The position numbers were made by a program, and so were the translations under genes. Of a stretch of DNA of 64,000 nucleotides, positions 51,679-60,775 are shown one piece after another. Every line of letters begins with the position of its first letter. Positions within the stretch are counted from its first letter, which is position 1. The notes below the pieces were generated by a model. The model was not told where the DNA came from, did not search any database, and saw only the letters and a program-made list of their open reading frames with translations. This DNA is from Rhizobium tropici CIAT 899 (GTDB taxonomy: Bacteria; Pseudomonadota; Alphaproteobacteria; Rhizobiales; Rhizobiaceae), in the NCBI RefSeq assembly GCF_000330885.1, contig NC_020062.1, forward strand, positions 8,374-72,373. Reading direction: 5' to 3'.

Positions 51679-53319
51679 CTATTCCTTCGAGATCGACCTG
51701 AGGTCGAGATGCGTGTGGAACCAGTAGACGTAACCCTTGACGTTCTTCTGCATCGCGATGTCCGAATAGAGATGGGCGACGGGCACGCGCGGCACGTCAT
51801 CCATGGCAATGGTGTTCATCTTGGTGATGATCGCATCGTAGGCGGTCGGATCGCTTTCGAAGCGCGCCTGTTCGATCAGCTTGTCAAGTTCCGGATTGGA
51901 GTAGTTCGCCGTATTGAACACGCTGTTGTTCTTGCCGTCATAGGTCCAGAAATAGAAGTATTCTGGATAGTCCAGCCAGCCGTAGAAGTAGTTGATATCC
52001 ATCGGCATGCTCTTCGAGCCCATCTTGGCGAACCATTCGGAGCCGGGCACCTTGTGGATCTCGATGGAGATGCCGATCTTCTTCAACTGCTCCTGGATTA
52101 GCAGTGCCATCGGCTCCTGAACCGTCGTCTGGCTCATGTCTATGTAAAGGTCGGACTTGAAGCCGTCGGCATAGCCGGCATCCTTCAGCAGCGCCTTGGC
52201 CTTGTCGAGGTCGGTATTGTATTTGGAAGCCACCGGCCACTTCGGTGGGAAGGGCGTTGTCGGGTCGGCACCGAAGAGCGGCCTGCCGCGTTCGTAGAGC
52301 GCCTGCTTCATGATGCTGTCATAGGGAAGAGCATAGGCGATTGCCTGGCGGACGCGCTTGTCGTCGAAAGGCTTCATCGTGACGTTGAGGTCGACGTTGA
52401 ATTGCTCATTCTGCATCAGCGTGCCAATGACGTTGACCTTGCCGGCGGCGGCAAGCTCGGCATAGTCCTTCGGCGGCAGTCCGACGGAGACGTCGACGTC
52501 TCCTTTTTCGAGCAGGGCGCGGCGGGTTCCCGGAGAGGTGATTTCGCGAAGGACGACGCGCTTCAGCGCCGGCGTGGGGCCGGACTTCCAGTTGTCGAAC
52601 CGGTCGAAAACGATCCGGTCGCCGCTCTTCCAGCTGCCGACCTTGAACGGGCCGCCGCCGGCATCGTTCAACGAGGTCCATTTCAGCGCCCAGGGGTCGT
52701 CAGTTGTCGCATGCTGCAGGGCAAGCTTCTTGTTGACGACGTAGGGAACGGGAACAGCCAGATCCGGCAGGGTCAGCTTATCGGCTACGGGGAGAGTAAT
52801 CTTGAAAGTATGAGCATCAACGACGGAGAATTGCTTCGGATCGGTCAGGGAGCCGGCTGCCATCTGAACCGTTGGAAAGCCGCCGACCGAAACGGCGCGG
52901 TCGAAGGACCATTTCACGTCGTCAGCCGTAACGGGGGAGCCATCGTGGAAGGTGGCGTCTTCACGTAGATGAAAGATCAGGGTCTTGCCGCCATCCTGGA
53001 CCTCCCAGCTCTTTGCCAACTCGGGCTCGATCTTGGTTGCGTCGTACATCACCTTGCCATCGGGCAGCGTCTTGGTACCGTGGGTGATCAGTCGGTCATA
53101 GATCTGCCAAGAGGTCATCTGGCTGAATTCGTTTGCGGCCGGCGCCATGGCATCGAGCGAGTTTGGGCCATGCTCGGCGACTTCGATCAGGACGTCTTTC
53201 GGTGTTTCTGCGTGAGCGGAGCTGTGAAGCAGACCAAGCGACAGGGTCGCTGCGATCAGGAGGGATGTTTGGGAGCGGTAGGCTTGCATGCGAGCGATCG
53301 CGGATTTGCTTTTGGCCAT
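51679..53319 (-). CDS. Peptide/nickel-type ABC transporter substrate-binding protein (DppA-like)
   Basis: This 546-aa periplasmic protein of the SBP_bac_5 family has a signal peptide (LLIAATLSLGLLHSSAHA, cleavage near 37), then the family core with DATFHDGSPVTADDVKWSFDR and FDDKRVRQAIAYALP. It binds the imported substrate; peptides, hydantoins or similar amides are all possible. The ATG at 53319 follows AGAAGG; a TTG 11 codons earlier is less likely. It is first in the eight-gene operon. Confidence 0.95.
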   Translation of the reverse strand: MAKSKSAIARMQAYRSQTSLLIAATLSLGLLHSSAHAETPKDVLIEVAEHGPNSLDAMAPAANEFSQMTSWQIYDRLITHGTKTLPDGKVMYDATKIEPELAKSWEVQDGGKTLIFHLREDATFHDGSPVTADDVKWSFDRAVSVGGFPTVQMAAGSLTDPKQFSVVDAHTFKITLPVADKLTLPDLAVPVPYVVNKKLALQHATTDDPWALKWTSLNDAGGGPFKVGSWKSGDRIVFDRFDNWKSGPTPALKRVVLREITSPGTRRALLEKGDVDVSVGLPPKDYAELAAAGKVNVIGTLMQNEQFNVDLNVTMKPFDDKRVRQAIAYALPYDSIMKQALYERGRPLFGADPTTPFPPKWPVASKYNTDLDKAKALLKDAGYADGFKSDLYIDMSQTTVQEPMALLIQEQLKKIGISIEIHKVPGSEWFAKMGSKSMPMDINYFYGWLDYPEYFYFWTYDGKNNSVFNTANYSNPELDKLIEQARFESDPTAYDAIITKMNTIAMDDVPRVPVAHLYSDIAMQKNVKGYVYWFHTHLDLRSISKE

Positions 53320-53352
53320 GTTGGCGAAACCTTCTGCTGATGTGGCGGACAA

Positions 53353-53556
53353 GACATGACGTGCAAGCAGTATGCCAAGTCATAAATATCTGAAAATATT
53401 ATATATCTTTACGAAGTGCATTATTTATGTAATTATCTCCATGCATTTAATATGGTCAGGATGCTTTAATTTTAGCCATTAAACTGACTTGCCTAATTGC
53501 TGCTCAATTGGATATCAGTGAGGCCAAGTGGGACAATCATGCTCAAGGAAACGGCC
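53353..53556. promoter_or_regulatory. AT-rich divergent promoter region
   Basis: These 204 bases between the importer operon and its divergent GntR gene are much more AT-rich than the rest of the window (for example ATATTATATATCTTT near 53396). Promoters for both directions and the regulator's operator should be here. I could not fix a single best inverted repeat. Confidence 0.5.
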
Positions 53557-54276
53557 ATGGACGAAGAAGACGATCCGATGACGGCAGCACCTTATGCGGT
53601 GGCCATAAAGCGCGCCTCGCTGCATCATCACGTAGTCGACAAGCTGCGTGAGATGGTCAGCCGGGGCGACCTGCCTGCCGGTGAGAGACTGAACGAAGTC
53701 GCTCTCGCCCAGGCGATTGGCGTTTCGCGAACACCCATGCGCGAGGCCGTGAAATTGCTTGCCTCCGAGGGCTTGCTTGAACTTCTGCCAGGTCGCGGTG
53801 CCCGGGTCCGGCAGTATTCGGCGGAGGAGCTGATGGATGTGTTCGACGTCCTCGGTGCACTCGAGCGACATGCCATCGAGATCGCGGTCTCCAGAATGAA
53901 GCCGAAGGCGCTCGCGGAGATCGAACGCCTGCATGATCAGATGGGCGAAGCCTATGCGAAGCGTAATCAGAAGGCCTATTTCAAGGCGAACCAGAAGCTT
54001 CATGCGCTGATTGTCGAACTAGCGGCTAACCCAGCGCTGACAGCTACGCATATGACCATGACCAAGCAATCGGTCCACAACAGACATGAAACATTGATGT
54101 CGGAGCAGCGATGGAAGGAGTCCGTTGCTGAACACCAGGCGATCTTCGATGCCATCGTGAAAGGAGACGCATCGCAGGCGGGACTTCTGATGTTGGATCA
54201 CAGCCGTAAAACCGGGGCTGCCGTTGTCGAGGCTGCCCGCGCAGCAAATGAGATCAGAGTAGGAAGTGGTCGATGA
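53557..54276 (+). CDS. GntR-family (FCD) transcriptional regulator
   Basis: This 239-aa regulator has a winged HTH (DKLREMVSRGDLPAGERLNE, AIGVSRTPMREAVKLLASEG) and an FCD domain (FDVLGALERHAIEIAVSR, ANQKLHALIVELAANPAL). It is divergent from the Dpp-type operon and overlaps the hydantoinase fragment by ATGA, so it probably controlled both arms of one hydantoin/amide degradation divergon. The ATG at 53557 follows AAGGA; 53539 is the alternative. Confidence 0.92.
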   Translation: MDEEDDPMTAAPYAVAIKRASLHHHVVDKLREMVSRGDLPAGERLNEVALAQAIGVSRTPMREAVKLLASEGLLELLPGRGARVRQYSAEELMDVFDVLGALERHAIEIAVSRMKPKALAEIERLHDQMGEAYAKRNQKAYFKANQKLHALIVELAANPALTATHMTMTKQSVHNRHETLMSEQRWKESVAEHQAIFDAIVKGDASQAGLLMLDHSRKTGAAVVEAARAANEIRVGSGR

Positions 54277-54428
54277 ATGTGTTTGATCTCGTCATCAAGA
54301 ACGGCATGGTGGCAACGGCCTCCGATGTCTACGATGCCGATGTTGGAATAAAGGTATCGCCAAGTTGTTTGAAGCAAGTTTCTGCTGAGCGGTTGGATCG
54401 AGATCAAGCGGTCATTTCTTCGGTATAG
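54273..54428 (+). pseudogene. 5' fragment of a hydantoinase/dihydropyrimidinase gene
   Basis: The first 27 codons read MNVFDLVIKNGMVATASD then VYDADVGIK, the standard opening of D-hydantoinase/dihydropyrimidinase (FDLVIKNG, ATASD...ADVGI). Homology stops exactly at 54352, where the inverted-repeat-bounded IS begins; the frame then runs 24 more codons through IS DNA to a TAG. The rest of the roughly 480-codon gene is not found in the window. The missing enzyme would have opened cyclic ureides to carbamoyl amino acids, fitting the adjacent importer, amidase and racemase-like genes. Confidence 0.85.
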
Positions 54429-54902
54429 TCATACCATAGGGCGAACGCATCCGTCCTGGCGTGACGGCAAGACGCGGCGTTGATTTTGTGGCGGCGGGGG
54501 CGGAAGATCAGATTGATCTGGTCGTGGGTAGCAAGGAATCTCTGTGCTTGCCGGGGTGACCTGAACTGCCCGAATATCTTCTGTCGCTTTCGTGTCGTGA
54601 TCACGACCTCGTCGACGCGCCACTCGTCGCGAGGCGCAGGCCGATCTCGCCGAACACAATCTGCGAAATGCCGCCGAAACGATTGACCCAAAGCCGGATT
54701 GCTTCCCGGCTGACAATGACACCGCGTTCGGCGAGCAGGTCTTCCACGTCGGCGGTGCTGAGCGCAAAGCGATGATAAGCCCACACCGCATAGGCGATGA
54801 TTTCACGGGCAAAGCGAAAGCCTTTCAGACGCGGCATTTGATACGGGATATTCATCCAGCTCGAATAGCCCACGCAGAAAGATCAAACAATTTGGCAATA
54901 CC
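54353..54902 (-). mobile_element. Internally deleted IS6-like element
   Basis: The element is bounded by near-matching 20-bp inverted repeats: GGTATCGCCAAGTTGTTTGA at 54353-54372 and TCAAACAATTTGGCAATACC at 54883-54902 (18 of 20 pairs match). Both ends carry the 3-5' GGTAT. It contains a shortened IS6-family transposase. The 8 bases flanking each end (GGAATAAA and CATGCAGG) do not match, so no target duplication remains and the right flank has been replaced by deletion. Confidence 0.75.
54404..54855 (-). pseudogene. IS6-family transposase remnant with frameshift and internal deletion
   Basis: The N-terminal part (MNIPYQMPRLKGFRFAREII, AVWAYHRFALSTADVEDLL) shifts frame after VNRFG into HFADCVRRDRPAPRDEWRVDEVVI, which holds the first catalytic Asp of the DDE domain. 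It then jumps to RKRQKIFGQFRSPRQAQRFL and ends FRPRRHKINAASCRH, the enzyme's C-terminus. Roughly 90 central residues with the second Asp and Glu are missing. Inactive. Confidence 0.85.
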
Positions 54903-54945
54903 CATGCAGGCTCTCAGGGTGATGAACTCTTGTGGTGCCGGATGC

Positions 54946-55308
54946 TCAAACATGGCCGCTGACACCGGCCAGCATCAACAACAGCAGGAACAGCATTGGC
55001 GGCGGGAGTTCTCGATAGTTCCGGATGCGAACAATAGCCGCGATCGCTGCGAGCATGATGCAGGTGCCCAAGGCGACGCCGATGTATCGGCTGCCAGCTG
55101 TAACCAGCAGCACTGCGGTCAGGAGTTCGAGCGCGCCAGTGACCCAGCACCACCAGAATGGAAAGCCAAGCTGCACAAAGCCTGCGCGGACTTTTGAATG
55201 GCCGCTCATGTTGACCATGGCCCCGACGAGAAACGCTGCTGCAGACAGCCAAATGAGGACTATGTTGACCACCGTTGTGCCCGTGAAAATTTGGACTGGA
55301 AGATCCAT
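54946..55308 (-). CDS. DoxX-like membrane protein
   Basis: This 120-aa inner-membrane protein has four hydrophobic helices (about 8-30, 45-68, 72-92, 98-118), a DoxX_2-type arrangement with the GFPFWWCWVTGALELLTAV segment. Function of such small proteins is uncertain; some are linked to redox or stress. It is divergent from a TetR regulator, which likely represses it. Confidence 0.82.
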   Translation of the reverse strand: MDLPVQIFTGTTVVNIVLIWLSAAAFLVGAMVNMSGHSKVRAGFVQLGFPFWWCWVTGALELLTAVLLVTAGSRYIGVALGTCIMLAAIAAIVRIRNYRELPPPMLFLLLLMLAGVSGHV

Positions 55309-55365
55309 CGCTATTCTCTTCTCCAGCGAACCACGTCGCAGTGATTTCCTATAGCAAGATCATTT

Positions 55366-55384
55366 AATCTAGCATCGCTAGTTT
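55366..55384. promoter_or_regulatory. TetR-type operator candidate
   Basis: AATCTAGCATCGCTAGTTT is an 8-3-8 inverted repeat with one mismatch (core CTAGC-ATC-GCTAG) located between the divergent DoxX-like and TetR genes. Size and place fit a TetR-family operator controlling both. Confidence 0.6.
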
Positions 55385-55449
55385 GTCAATCGACGTTCTT
55401 TTTGATAACCTTAGCATCGAGAAATCGTGCATGAAGACGAGGAGACCAC

Positions 55450-56028
55450 GTGGGTATCAGTGAACGCAAAGCCCGGGAAAGGGAGGAACGCGGTCGCAGG
55501 ATCGTTGTCGCTGCGAGGACGATCGCCGAGCGGGACGGCTGGGCTTCGGTCACGATCCGGCGTCTCGCCGACGAGATAGAATACAGCCAGCCGGTTCTCT
55601 ATTCGCATTTCCACAATCGCGATGAAATCGTCGGCGCAGTCGCGCTCGAAGGGTTTGGCGAGTTGGCCGGAATCCTCCGCGACGCAATCCGGCCGTCGTC
55701 CACGCCCGCAGAGGCAATAGAAGGCGTGGCGACCGCCTATCTCGATTTCGCCTTCGCCCGACCGGCAATGTACGAGGCGATGTTTATCCTTCCCACCGGT
55801 CTGCGCTTCGCCAGATCCGATACGCCAACGCAGCTCAGGGAGGGCTTCGGAGCCATGGCGACGGTGATCGCGCCCTTCGCCCGGGATGTGGATACCGCCA
55901 CGGAAACTTTCTGGGCGGCGCTCCACGGATTGGCGGAGCTTGAGCGCCACGGCAGAATAAGGCCCGCCTTCCGGTCTCAGCGCATCACCCTCATCATGCG
56001 GATGGTGTCGGGCCAGCTCCAACGATAA
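55450..56028 (+). CDS. TetR-family transcriptional regulator
   Basis: This 192-aa repressor has an N-terminal HTH (SVTIRRLADEIEYSQPVLYSHF with preceding IVVAARTIAERDGW) and a helical ligand domain. A GTG start at 55450 is used because GAGGAG precedes it. It is divergent from the DoxX-like gene, its likely target. Confidence 0.9.
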   Translation: MGISERKAREREERGRRIVVAARTIAERDGWASVTIRRLADEIEYSQPVLYSHFHNRDEIVGAVALEGFGELAGILRDAIRPSSTPAEAIEGVATAYLDFAFARPAMYEAMFILPTGLRFARSDTPTQLREGFGAMATVIAPFARDVDTATETFWAALHGLAELERHGRIRPAFRSQRITLIMRMVSGQLQR

Positions 56029-56199
56029 ATGCTGCGAGTAAAGGGATGCCGTAGCAGGGAGCAGGAGTTGGACGAAGGGCCTCAATCTTCGGAATTTGTT
56101 CACTGCCGATAGGGGCATGATTTACTGAAATTCTACGGCTTTGCCTTGGGCGTATCGATATCTAAATCGAAGATGGATAGCTCCGTCATCTATCAGTCG

Positions 56200-57633
56200 T
56201 TACTGCGACTGCCGCGGGCAGAACAACATTGCGACGGCAATAGCCGTGGCGATGACACCGCCCGCCGCGCAAAGCCAAAAGGCGAGACGAACACCGCTCG
56301 CCATGTCGCCGGCAGATACCTTGTCTCCTGCGAAACCGGCATAGGCATTGGCAAAACCAACGAGGACAGCAAGGCCAACAGCGTTGCCGATGTTCATCGT
56401 GGTCGACGCCATTCCTGATGCAACGCCCTGTTCGCGATCCGGCACTCCGGAACCGGCGATGATCCACATTGCCGTCCATACGACGCCCTGACCAATTCCC
56501 GAAACGAGCAGACCCGGAATGATGGCCGCATAGCTGCTTTCGGGCCACGCCCCGGTCACCATGATGACTGTGCCCGCCGCCCCTACCAGCATTCCCGCAA
56601 TCAATGTCGATCGTGCCGAAAAGCGTGATGCATAACGCTCGCCGATTTGCGTGCCGGCAGCAATGGCAAGCGAGGGAACGAGGAAGGCAAGGCCCGTCTC
56701 CGAGGCCGTGAAGTGATGGATATCCTGAAACAGCACCGTCAGAAAATACGGCAGGGCTCCAAACGTACCCATGTAGAGAAAGGTGATGGCCATGCTCGTT
56801 ACGAGCATGCGATTGCCAAACAGCCTGAGAGGCATCAATGGATCGCGACTTTTAGACTCAATGATCATGAATGCCAGCAACAGAAGCGCCGAGAAACCAA
56901 AGGCCCAGAGAATTGGCGCGGCATTCCAGCCGAACACCGGCCCCTGGACGAGTGCGAACACCAGCAGAGTGGCGCCCGCAGTAACCGTCAGTGCTCCCGA
57001 CAAGTCGAAGGAGCGGCCATGAGACATACGAGGATCTCGCGGGATGACGAAGAAGGCTGCGATGATCGCAATCAAAGCGAGGACGACATTGACGAAAAAC
57101 ACCGATGGCCAGCCAAAAGCGCTCGTTAGGAAGCCGCCGGCAAGTGATCCGATCGTAAGACCGCTGGCGCCCGCCCCGCCCCAGACCGCCAGAGCACGGT
57201 TTCGCGCAGCCCCTTCCGCAAACAGCCGGTTGACGAGCGAAAGCGTGGCCGGAAAGAGAAAAGCGCCGCCAATGCCTTGGACGGCTCGCGCTGCGATGAT
57301 GACTGCGGGCTCCCAGGCCAATCCCCCCACCAGTGAGGATATCGCATAGAGCCCGAGCGCCGTGATGAACAATCGGCGTTGGCCGATGAGGTCTGCCGCA
57401 CGCCCGCCGAAGAGCAGAAAACCGCCGCAGAAGACTGTATAGGCGCTGACGACCCATTGCAGCGTCTGACCGGAAAAGTTGAGACCCTCGCCGATTTTGG
57501 GCAAGGCGACGAAGACGATGTTGATATCGAGCGAGATGATCAACTGTGCGAATGCGAGGAGCGCCAGTGCAGCCGCTCGGTTGAAATTCGCCGCGCCTGC
57601 CCCGACTGATGGTCTTTCCGCAATGTGGTCCAT
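56200..57633 (-). CDS. MFS multidrug efflux transporter (DHA2, EmrB/QacA type)
   Basis: This 477-aa inner-membrane exporter has about 14 helices. Motif A is GGRAADLIGQRR, the first helix carries LDINIVFVALP (motif D1), and motif C is GASGLTIGSLAGGFL. DHA2 proteins export lipophilic or cationic drugs by proton antiport. The ATG follows GAGAGGA. It is divergent from the TetR gene at 57734 and shares the inverted repeat there. Confidence 0.93.
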   Translation of the reverse strand: MDHIAERPSVGAGAANFNRAAALALLAFAQLIISLDINIVFVALPKIGEGLNFSGQTLQWVVSAYTVFCGGFLLFGGRAADLIGQRRLFITALGLYAISSLVGGLAWEPAVIIAARAVQGIGGAFLFPATLSLVNRLFAEGAARNRALAVWGGAGASGLTIGSLAGGFLTSAFGWPSVFFVNVVLALIAIIAAFFVIPRDPRMSHGRSFDLSGALTVTAGATLLVFALVQGPVFGWNAAPILWAFGFSALLLLAFMIIESKSRDPLMPLRLFGNRMLVTSMAITFLYMGTFGALPYFLTVLFQDIHHFTASETGLAFLVPSLAIAAGTQIGERYASRFSARSTLIAGMLVGAAGTVIMVTGAWPESSYAAIIPGLLVSGIGQGVVWTAMWIIAGSGVPDREQGVASGMASTTMNIGNAVGLAVLVGFANAYAGFAGDKVSAGDMASGVRLAFWLCAAGGVIATAIAVAMLFCPRQSQ

Positions 57634-57660
57634 TTATCCTCTCCGTCCATTCTTTGTCGA

Positions 57661-57712
57661 TCAACAAATAATGTTAAGCTTGCATAGCCGAGTCAAGGTG
57701 ATTATTTGTTGA
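57661..57712. promoter_or_regulatory. Long perfect inverted repeat between MFS and TetR genes
   Basis: TCAACAAATAAT at 57661-57672 and ATTATTTGTTGA at 57701-57712 are perfect 12-bp inverted copies, 28 bases apart. Each copy sits near one gene start. TetR repressors commonly bind paired sites in such spacers, so these are likely the operator arms. Confidence 0.7.
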
Positions 57713-57733
57713 ATGACAAAGATTGAGGTAAGC

Positions 57734-58348
57734 ATGGCAGGACGGCCGCGGGAATTTGATCGTGATGAGGCGTTGGCCAAAGCCCGCGACCTCTTCTGGG
57801 AGCGAGGCTACGAAGGCGTCTCGATGGCCGACCTCGTCGACGCCATGGGCATAGCGTCGGCGCGCATCTATGCCGCTTTCGAATCGAAAGAGGCGCTGTT
57901 CCAGGAAGCGGTCATGCTGTACGCCTCCGGCGAGGGCGGATTTGCCACCCGTGCTTTGGCTGAGGAATCGACTATTCTCGATGCCTTCGAGCGGCTTCTG
58001 CGGGATGCGATCCTGCTCTACACGCGTCCAAATCACCCGCACGGCTGCATGATCGTGATGGCGGCCACCAACTATACGATCAATAACCAGGCTGTTCGCA
58101 CGCGGCTCGGCCGATATCGGCGGGACCGCGCTGCGTCCCTATACGAGCGTCTGAAAATGGCATCGGAGGCCGGCGAGTTGAAACCTGATGCCGACCCTCG
58201 CGCGCTGGCGGAATTCTACGCCGCTTTTCTTCACGGCCTATCGGTGCAGGCGGCCGACGGCGTACCAAGAGACATGCTTCTGTCTACATTGTCTCCCGCG
58301 CTGTTGCCGTTGAAGAGCGCGTTATTGGCCAAGGCTGACGATCTCTGA
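57734..58348 (+). CDS. TetR-family transcriptional regulator
   Basis: This 204-aa regulator opens GRPREFDRDEALAKARDLFW with HTH GVSMADLVDAMGIASARIYAAF, the AcrR/TetR pattern, and a TetR_C domain. The ATG at 57734 is favoured by GAGG six bases upstream; one at 57713 adds seven residues. It likely represses the divergent efflux pump. Confidence 0.9.
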   Translation: MAGRPREFDRDEALAKARDLFWERGYEGVSMADLVDAMGIASARIYAAFESKEALFQEAVMLYASGEGGFATRALAEESTILDAFERLLRDAILLYTRPNHPHGCMIVMAATNYTINNQAVRTRLGRYRRDRAASLYERLKMASEAGELKPDADPRALAEFYAAFLHGLSVQAADGVPRDMLLSTLSPALLPLKSALLAKADDL

Positions 58349-58390
58349 ACCGATTGTCGCCGGCGTTGCACATTCTCGATGGTGAGAGCT

Positions 58391-59371
58391 TCAATCCACA
58401 GGGTGCGAATTCGTTTCAGCTCCGCTGCTATTGCGGAACTGGCTCGGTGGCGCACCGATAATGCGCTTGAAGGCACGGCTGAACGATGCTTCGGCGTCGT
58501 AGCCCAATCTCTGCGCAACCACGGATACACGCATTCCGCCACGCAGCCATTGAAGAGCTTGATACATGCGCACCCTCGCCACGTAGCGCGCCGGCGTCTC
58601 GCCCACGACTTTCAGGAATCGCTCTGCGAAACCCGACCGCGAGATGCCCATCAGGTTCGCCAGTGCCGCCAAGCTCCAGTCACGGTCCGGCTCGAGGTGA
58701 ATTGCAGCCAGCACCCGGCCGATTTCGGGGTTGCGCACCGCGGCAATCCAGCCGGTGGTATCGCCACAGCCATGTTCGACCCATGTCCTGATCAATGTTG
58801 CGGTCAAGACATCCGCAAGCCTTGCAAGTATGCCTCCCGCGCCGACCCGATCCATCTGGACTTCGCGCGTCATGGCATCGAGCAAATGCGGAATGGCCGG
58901 CTCGTTCTTGGCAAGATCGCTGGTGAGCATGGTGTCGGGCATCAACCGCAGCAGTGGATGAAGGTTGTCGATATTGAAGCGCATCGCCGCGGTCAAAGCC
59001 ACCGTTCCCCCACACGCATCCTGGCACTGGAGATCGAAGACATCCCGGCAGACTTCCTTGCGGTCAAATTGCTCGAAAGGCACCGGCGGAATGCCCGGCT
59101 CGCTCGCGATCACATGCGCGTTGCCACGCGGCAGAAGCGCGGCGTCTCCGGGTCCCAACTGAAGCCAATCGCCTGACGGCGCCTGAAGCCACGCGGAACC
59201 GGACGAAATGAAATGCAATCTCGCCGACGGCTGCGACGCAAAATAGGTCGCCCACGGCTCCGAGAGCCGGCAGCGCCCATATTCAACGCCATCAAGCCGC
59301 AAGCCCCTCAGCATCTCGCTCAGGGCGTCATGAGTCTCGCCGGCATTATCTTTGGACGAATAGTCAAGCAT
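58391..59371 (-). CDS. AraC-family transcriptional regulator (cupin-type sensor)
   Basis: This 326-aa protein has an N-terminal cupin domain (RLHFISSGSAWLQAPSG, LLPRGNAHVI) of the AraC_binding_2/cupin_6 type and a C-terminal double HTH (WSLAALANLMGISRSGFAERF, VSVVAQRLGYDAEASFSRAFKR). It is divergent from an MFS exporter and is its likely regulator. The ATG at 59371 gives the usual length; upstream codons run toward the other gene. Confidence 0.9.
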   Translation of the reverse strand: MLDYSSKDNAGETHDALSEMLRGLRLDGVEYGRCRLSEPWATYFASQPSARLHFISSGSAWLQAPSGDWLQLGPGDAALLPRGNAHVIASEPGIPPVPFEQFDRKEVCRDVFDLQCQDACGGTVALTAAMRFNIDNLHPLLRLMPDTMLTSDLAKNEPAIPHLLDAMTREVQMDRVGAGGILARLADVLTATLIRTWVEHGCGDTTGWIAAVRNPEIGRVLAAIHLEPDRDWSLAALANLMGISRSGFAERFLKVVGETPARYVARVRMYQALQWLRGGMRVSVVAQRLGYDAEASFSRAFKRIIGAPPSQFRNSSGAETNSHPVD

Positions 59372-59470
59372 CTCGGATTTCCTAGCATGGAAAGTACAGA
59401 CTGTCACCACTACCTTTCGCTGGATGGCATCAACAGTACGCCAAGACATCTTAGTATAGGACCGCCCGCC

Positions 59471-60694
59471 ATGGCAGACAGCGATTTCAAGCCAATTTCA
59501 TCTCCTCATAGCCAGCCGACGGCAGAGACATCCCAACGACCCAGATGGGATGCCGTCGTCGCCCTGGCTCTCGGCGTGTTCGGCCTCGTTACGGCGGAAT
59601 TTCTGCCTGCCAGTCTCCTAACCCCAATCTCTTCCGACCTAGGTCTCTCTGCCGGGGAAACCGGCCAAACAGTCACGGTAACGGCTGTCGTCGCTGCATT
59701 TGCAGGCCCAGGTATCGTCATAGCCACTCGAAGTTTCGACCGACGCCGTGTGCTCTTTGGCCTGACCGCTCTTCTGATTCTTTCCTGCGTTCTGGCGGCA
59801 ACCGCCAACAATTTGATTTCGCTCCTAGTATCACGAGTTCTGCTTGGTGTCGGGCTCGGCGGTTTCTGGGCAATGGCCGGCGCGCTTGCAATGCGGCTGG
59901 TCCCGATTGAACATCTCCCCCGGGCGATGGCGATGATCTTTACAGGCGTCTCCCTCGCCACCGTCACGGCAGCCCCGCTCGGCTCCTATGTGGGGTCGAC
60001 CCTTGGATGGAGAGCTTCCTTTGTTCTGGCCGGAGCTGTCGGCGTGCTTGCATTTATTGCCCAGGCTGTCACCGTGCCGTCATTGCCGCCAGCCGGTCAC
60101 GCAGGTTTGTCAACGCTCGGCGCCGTTTCGACGCGGCCTAAGATCCGGGTGGGGCTGATCACGACACTTCTCATCGTTTCAGGCCATTTTGCCGGCTTCA
60201 CTTATATCCGCCCCTATCTGGAAGGTATCGCCCACCTCAAGGTCGAGATGGTGTCGCTGGTGCTCCTCGCCTACGGCGTCAGTGGTTTCTTCGGCAATAT
60301 TGTCGGTGGCATGATCGCGGAGCGGAGCTCTACTGTTGGCACCGTCTTCTCATCGAGCCTGATTGCCGTTGCCGCCGCCATCTTCGTAACCGTCGGCGCC
60401 TCCGAGCTCGCAGCGATTGTCGGAGTTGCCATTTGGGGTTTCGCCTTCGGCGCATTTCCCGTCTCCATACAGAGCTACATCACGCGTGCTGCTCCCGACG
60501 AAGCTGAAAGCGCAGGAGCATTGCTTCTGACCGCTTTCCAGGTCGCTATTTCGAGCGGAGCGGTCCTGGGCGGCATATTGATCGACCTGCAGGGGCCGCT
60601 GGGCGTCATGTCGTTCCTTGGCGCCGCATGCTTTGCGGGAACCATCGTGATGGCGGCGCGAGGCGGCAAGCAGACCGCGCTCGCTCAAAGCTGA
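59471..60694 (+). CDS. MFS transporter (DHA1 family)
   Basis: This 407-aa inner-membrane protein has 12 predicted helices. Segments such as FGLVTAEFLPASLLTPISSDLGLS, a GPGIVIATRSFDRRRVL loop (motif A position) and GFAFGAFPVSIQSYI are typical of DHA1 exporters (YdhP/AraJ/SotB type) for sugars, arabinose or drugs. The ATG at 59471 excludes a long upstream in-frame stretch that overlaps the AraC gene. Substrate unknown. Confidence 0.9.
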   Translation: MADSDFKPISSPHSQPTAETSQRPRWDAVVALALGVFGLVTAEFLPASLLTPISSDLGLSAGETGQTVTVTAVVAAFAGPGIVIATRSFDRRRVLFGLTALLILSCVLAATANNLISLLVSRVLLGVGLGGFWAMAGALAMRLVPIEHLPRAMAMIFTGVSLATVTAAPLGSYVGSTLGWRASFVLAGAVGVLAFIAQAVTVPSLPPAGHAGLSTLGAVSTRPKIRVGLITTLLIVSGHFAGFTYIRPYLEGIAHLKVEMVSLVLLAYGVSGFFGNIVGGMIAERSSTVGTVFSSSLIAVAAAIFVTVGASELAAIVGVAIWGFAFGAFPVSIQSYITRAAPDEAESAGALLLTAFQVAISSGAVLGGILIDLQGPLGVMSFLGAACFAGTIVMAARGGKQTALAQS

Positions 60695-60775
60695 CGGGCG
60701 AGATCACAGAGCAATACTTCCTAAAAAGGTCCGTATACAAAAGGCCAGGCCGGATACATTAGAGACCGCGGCGCC

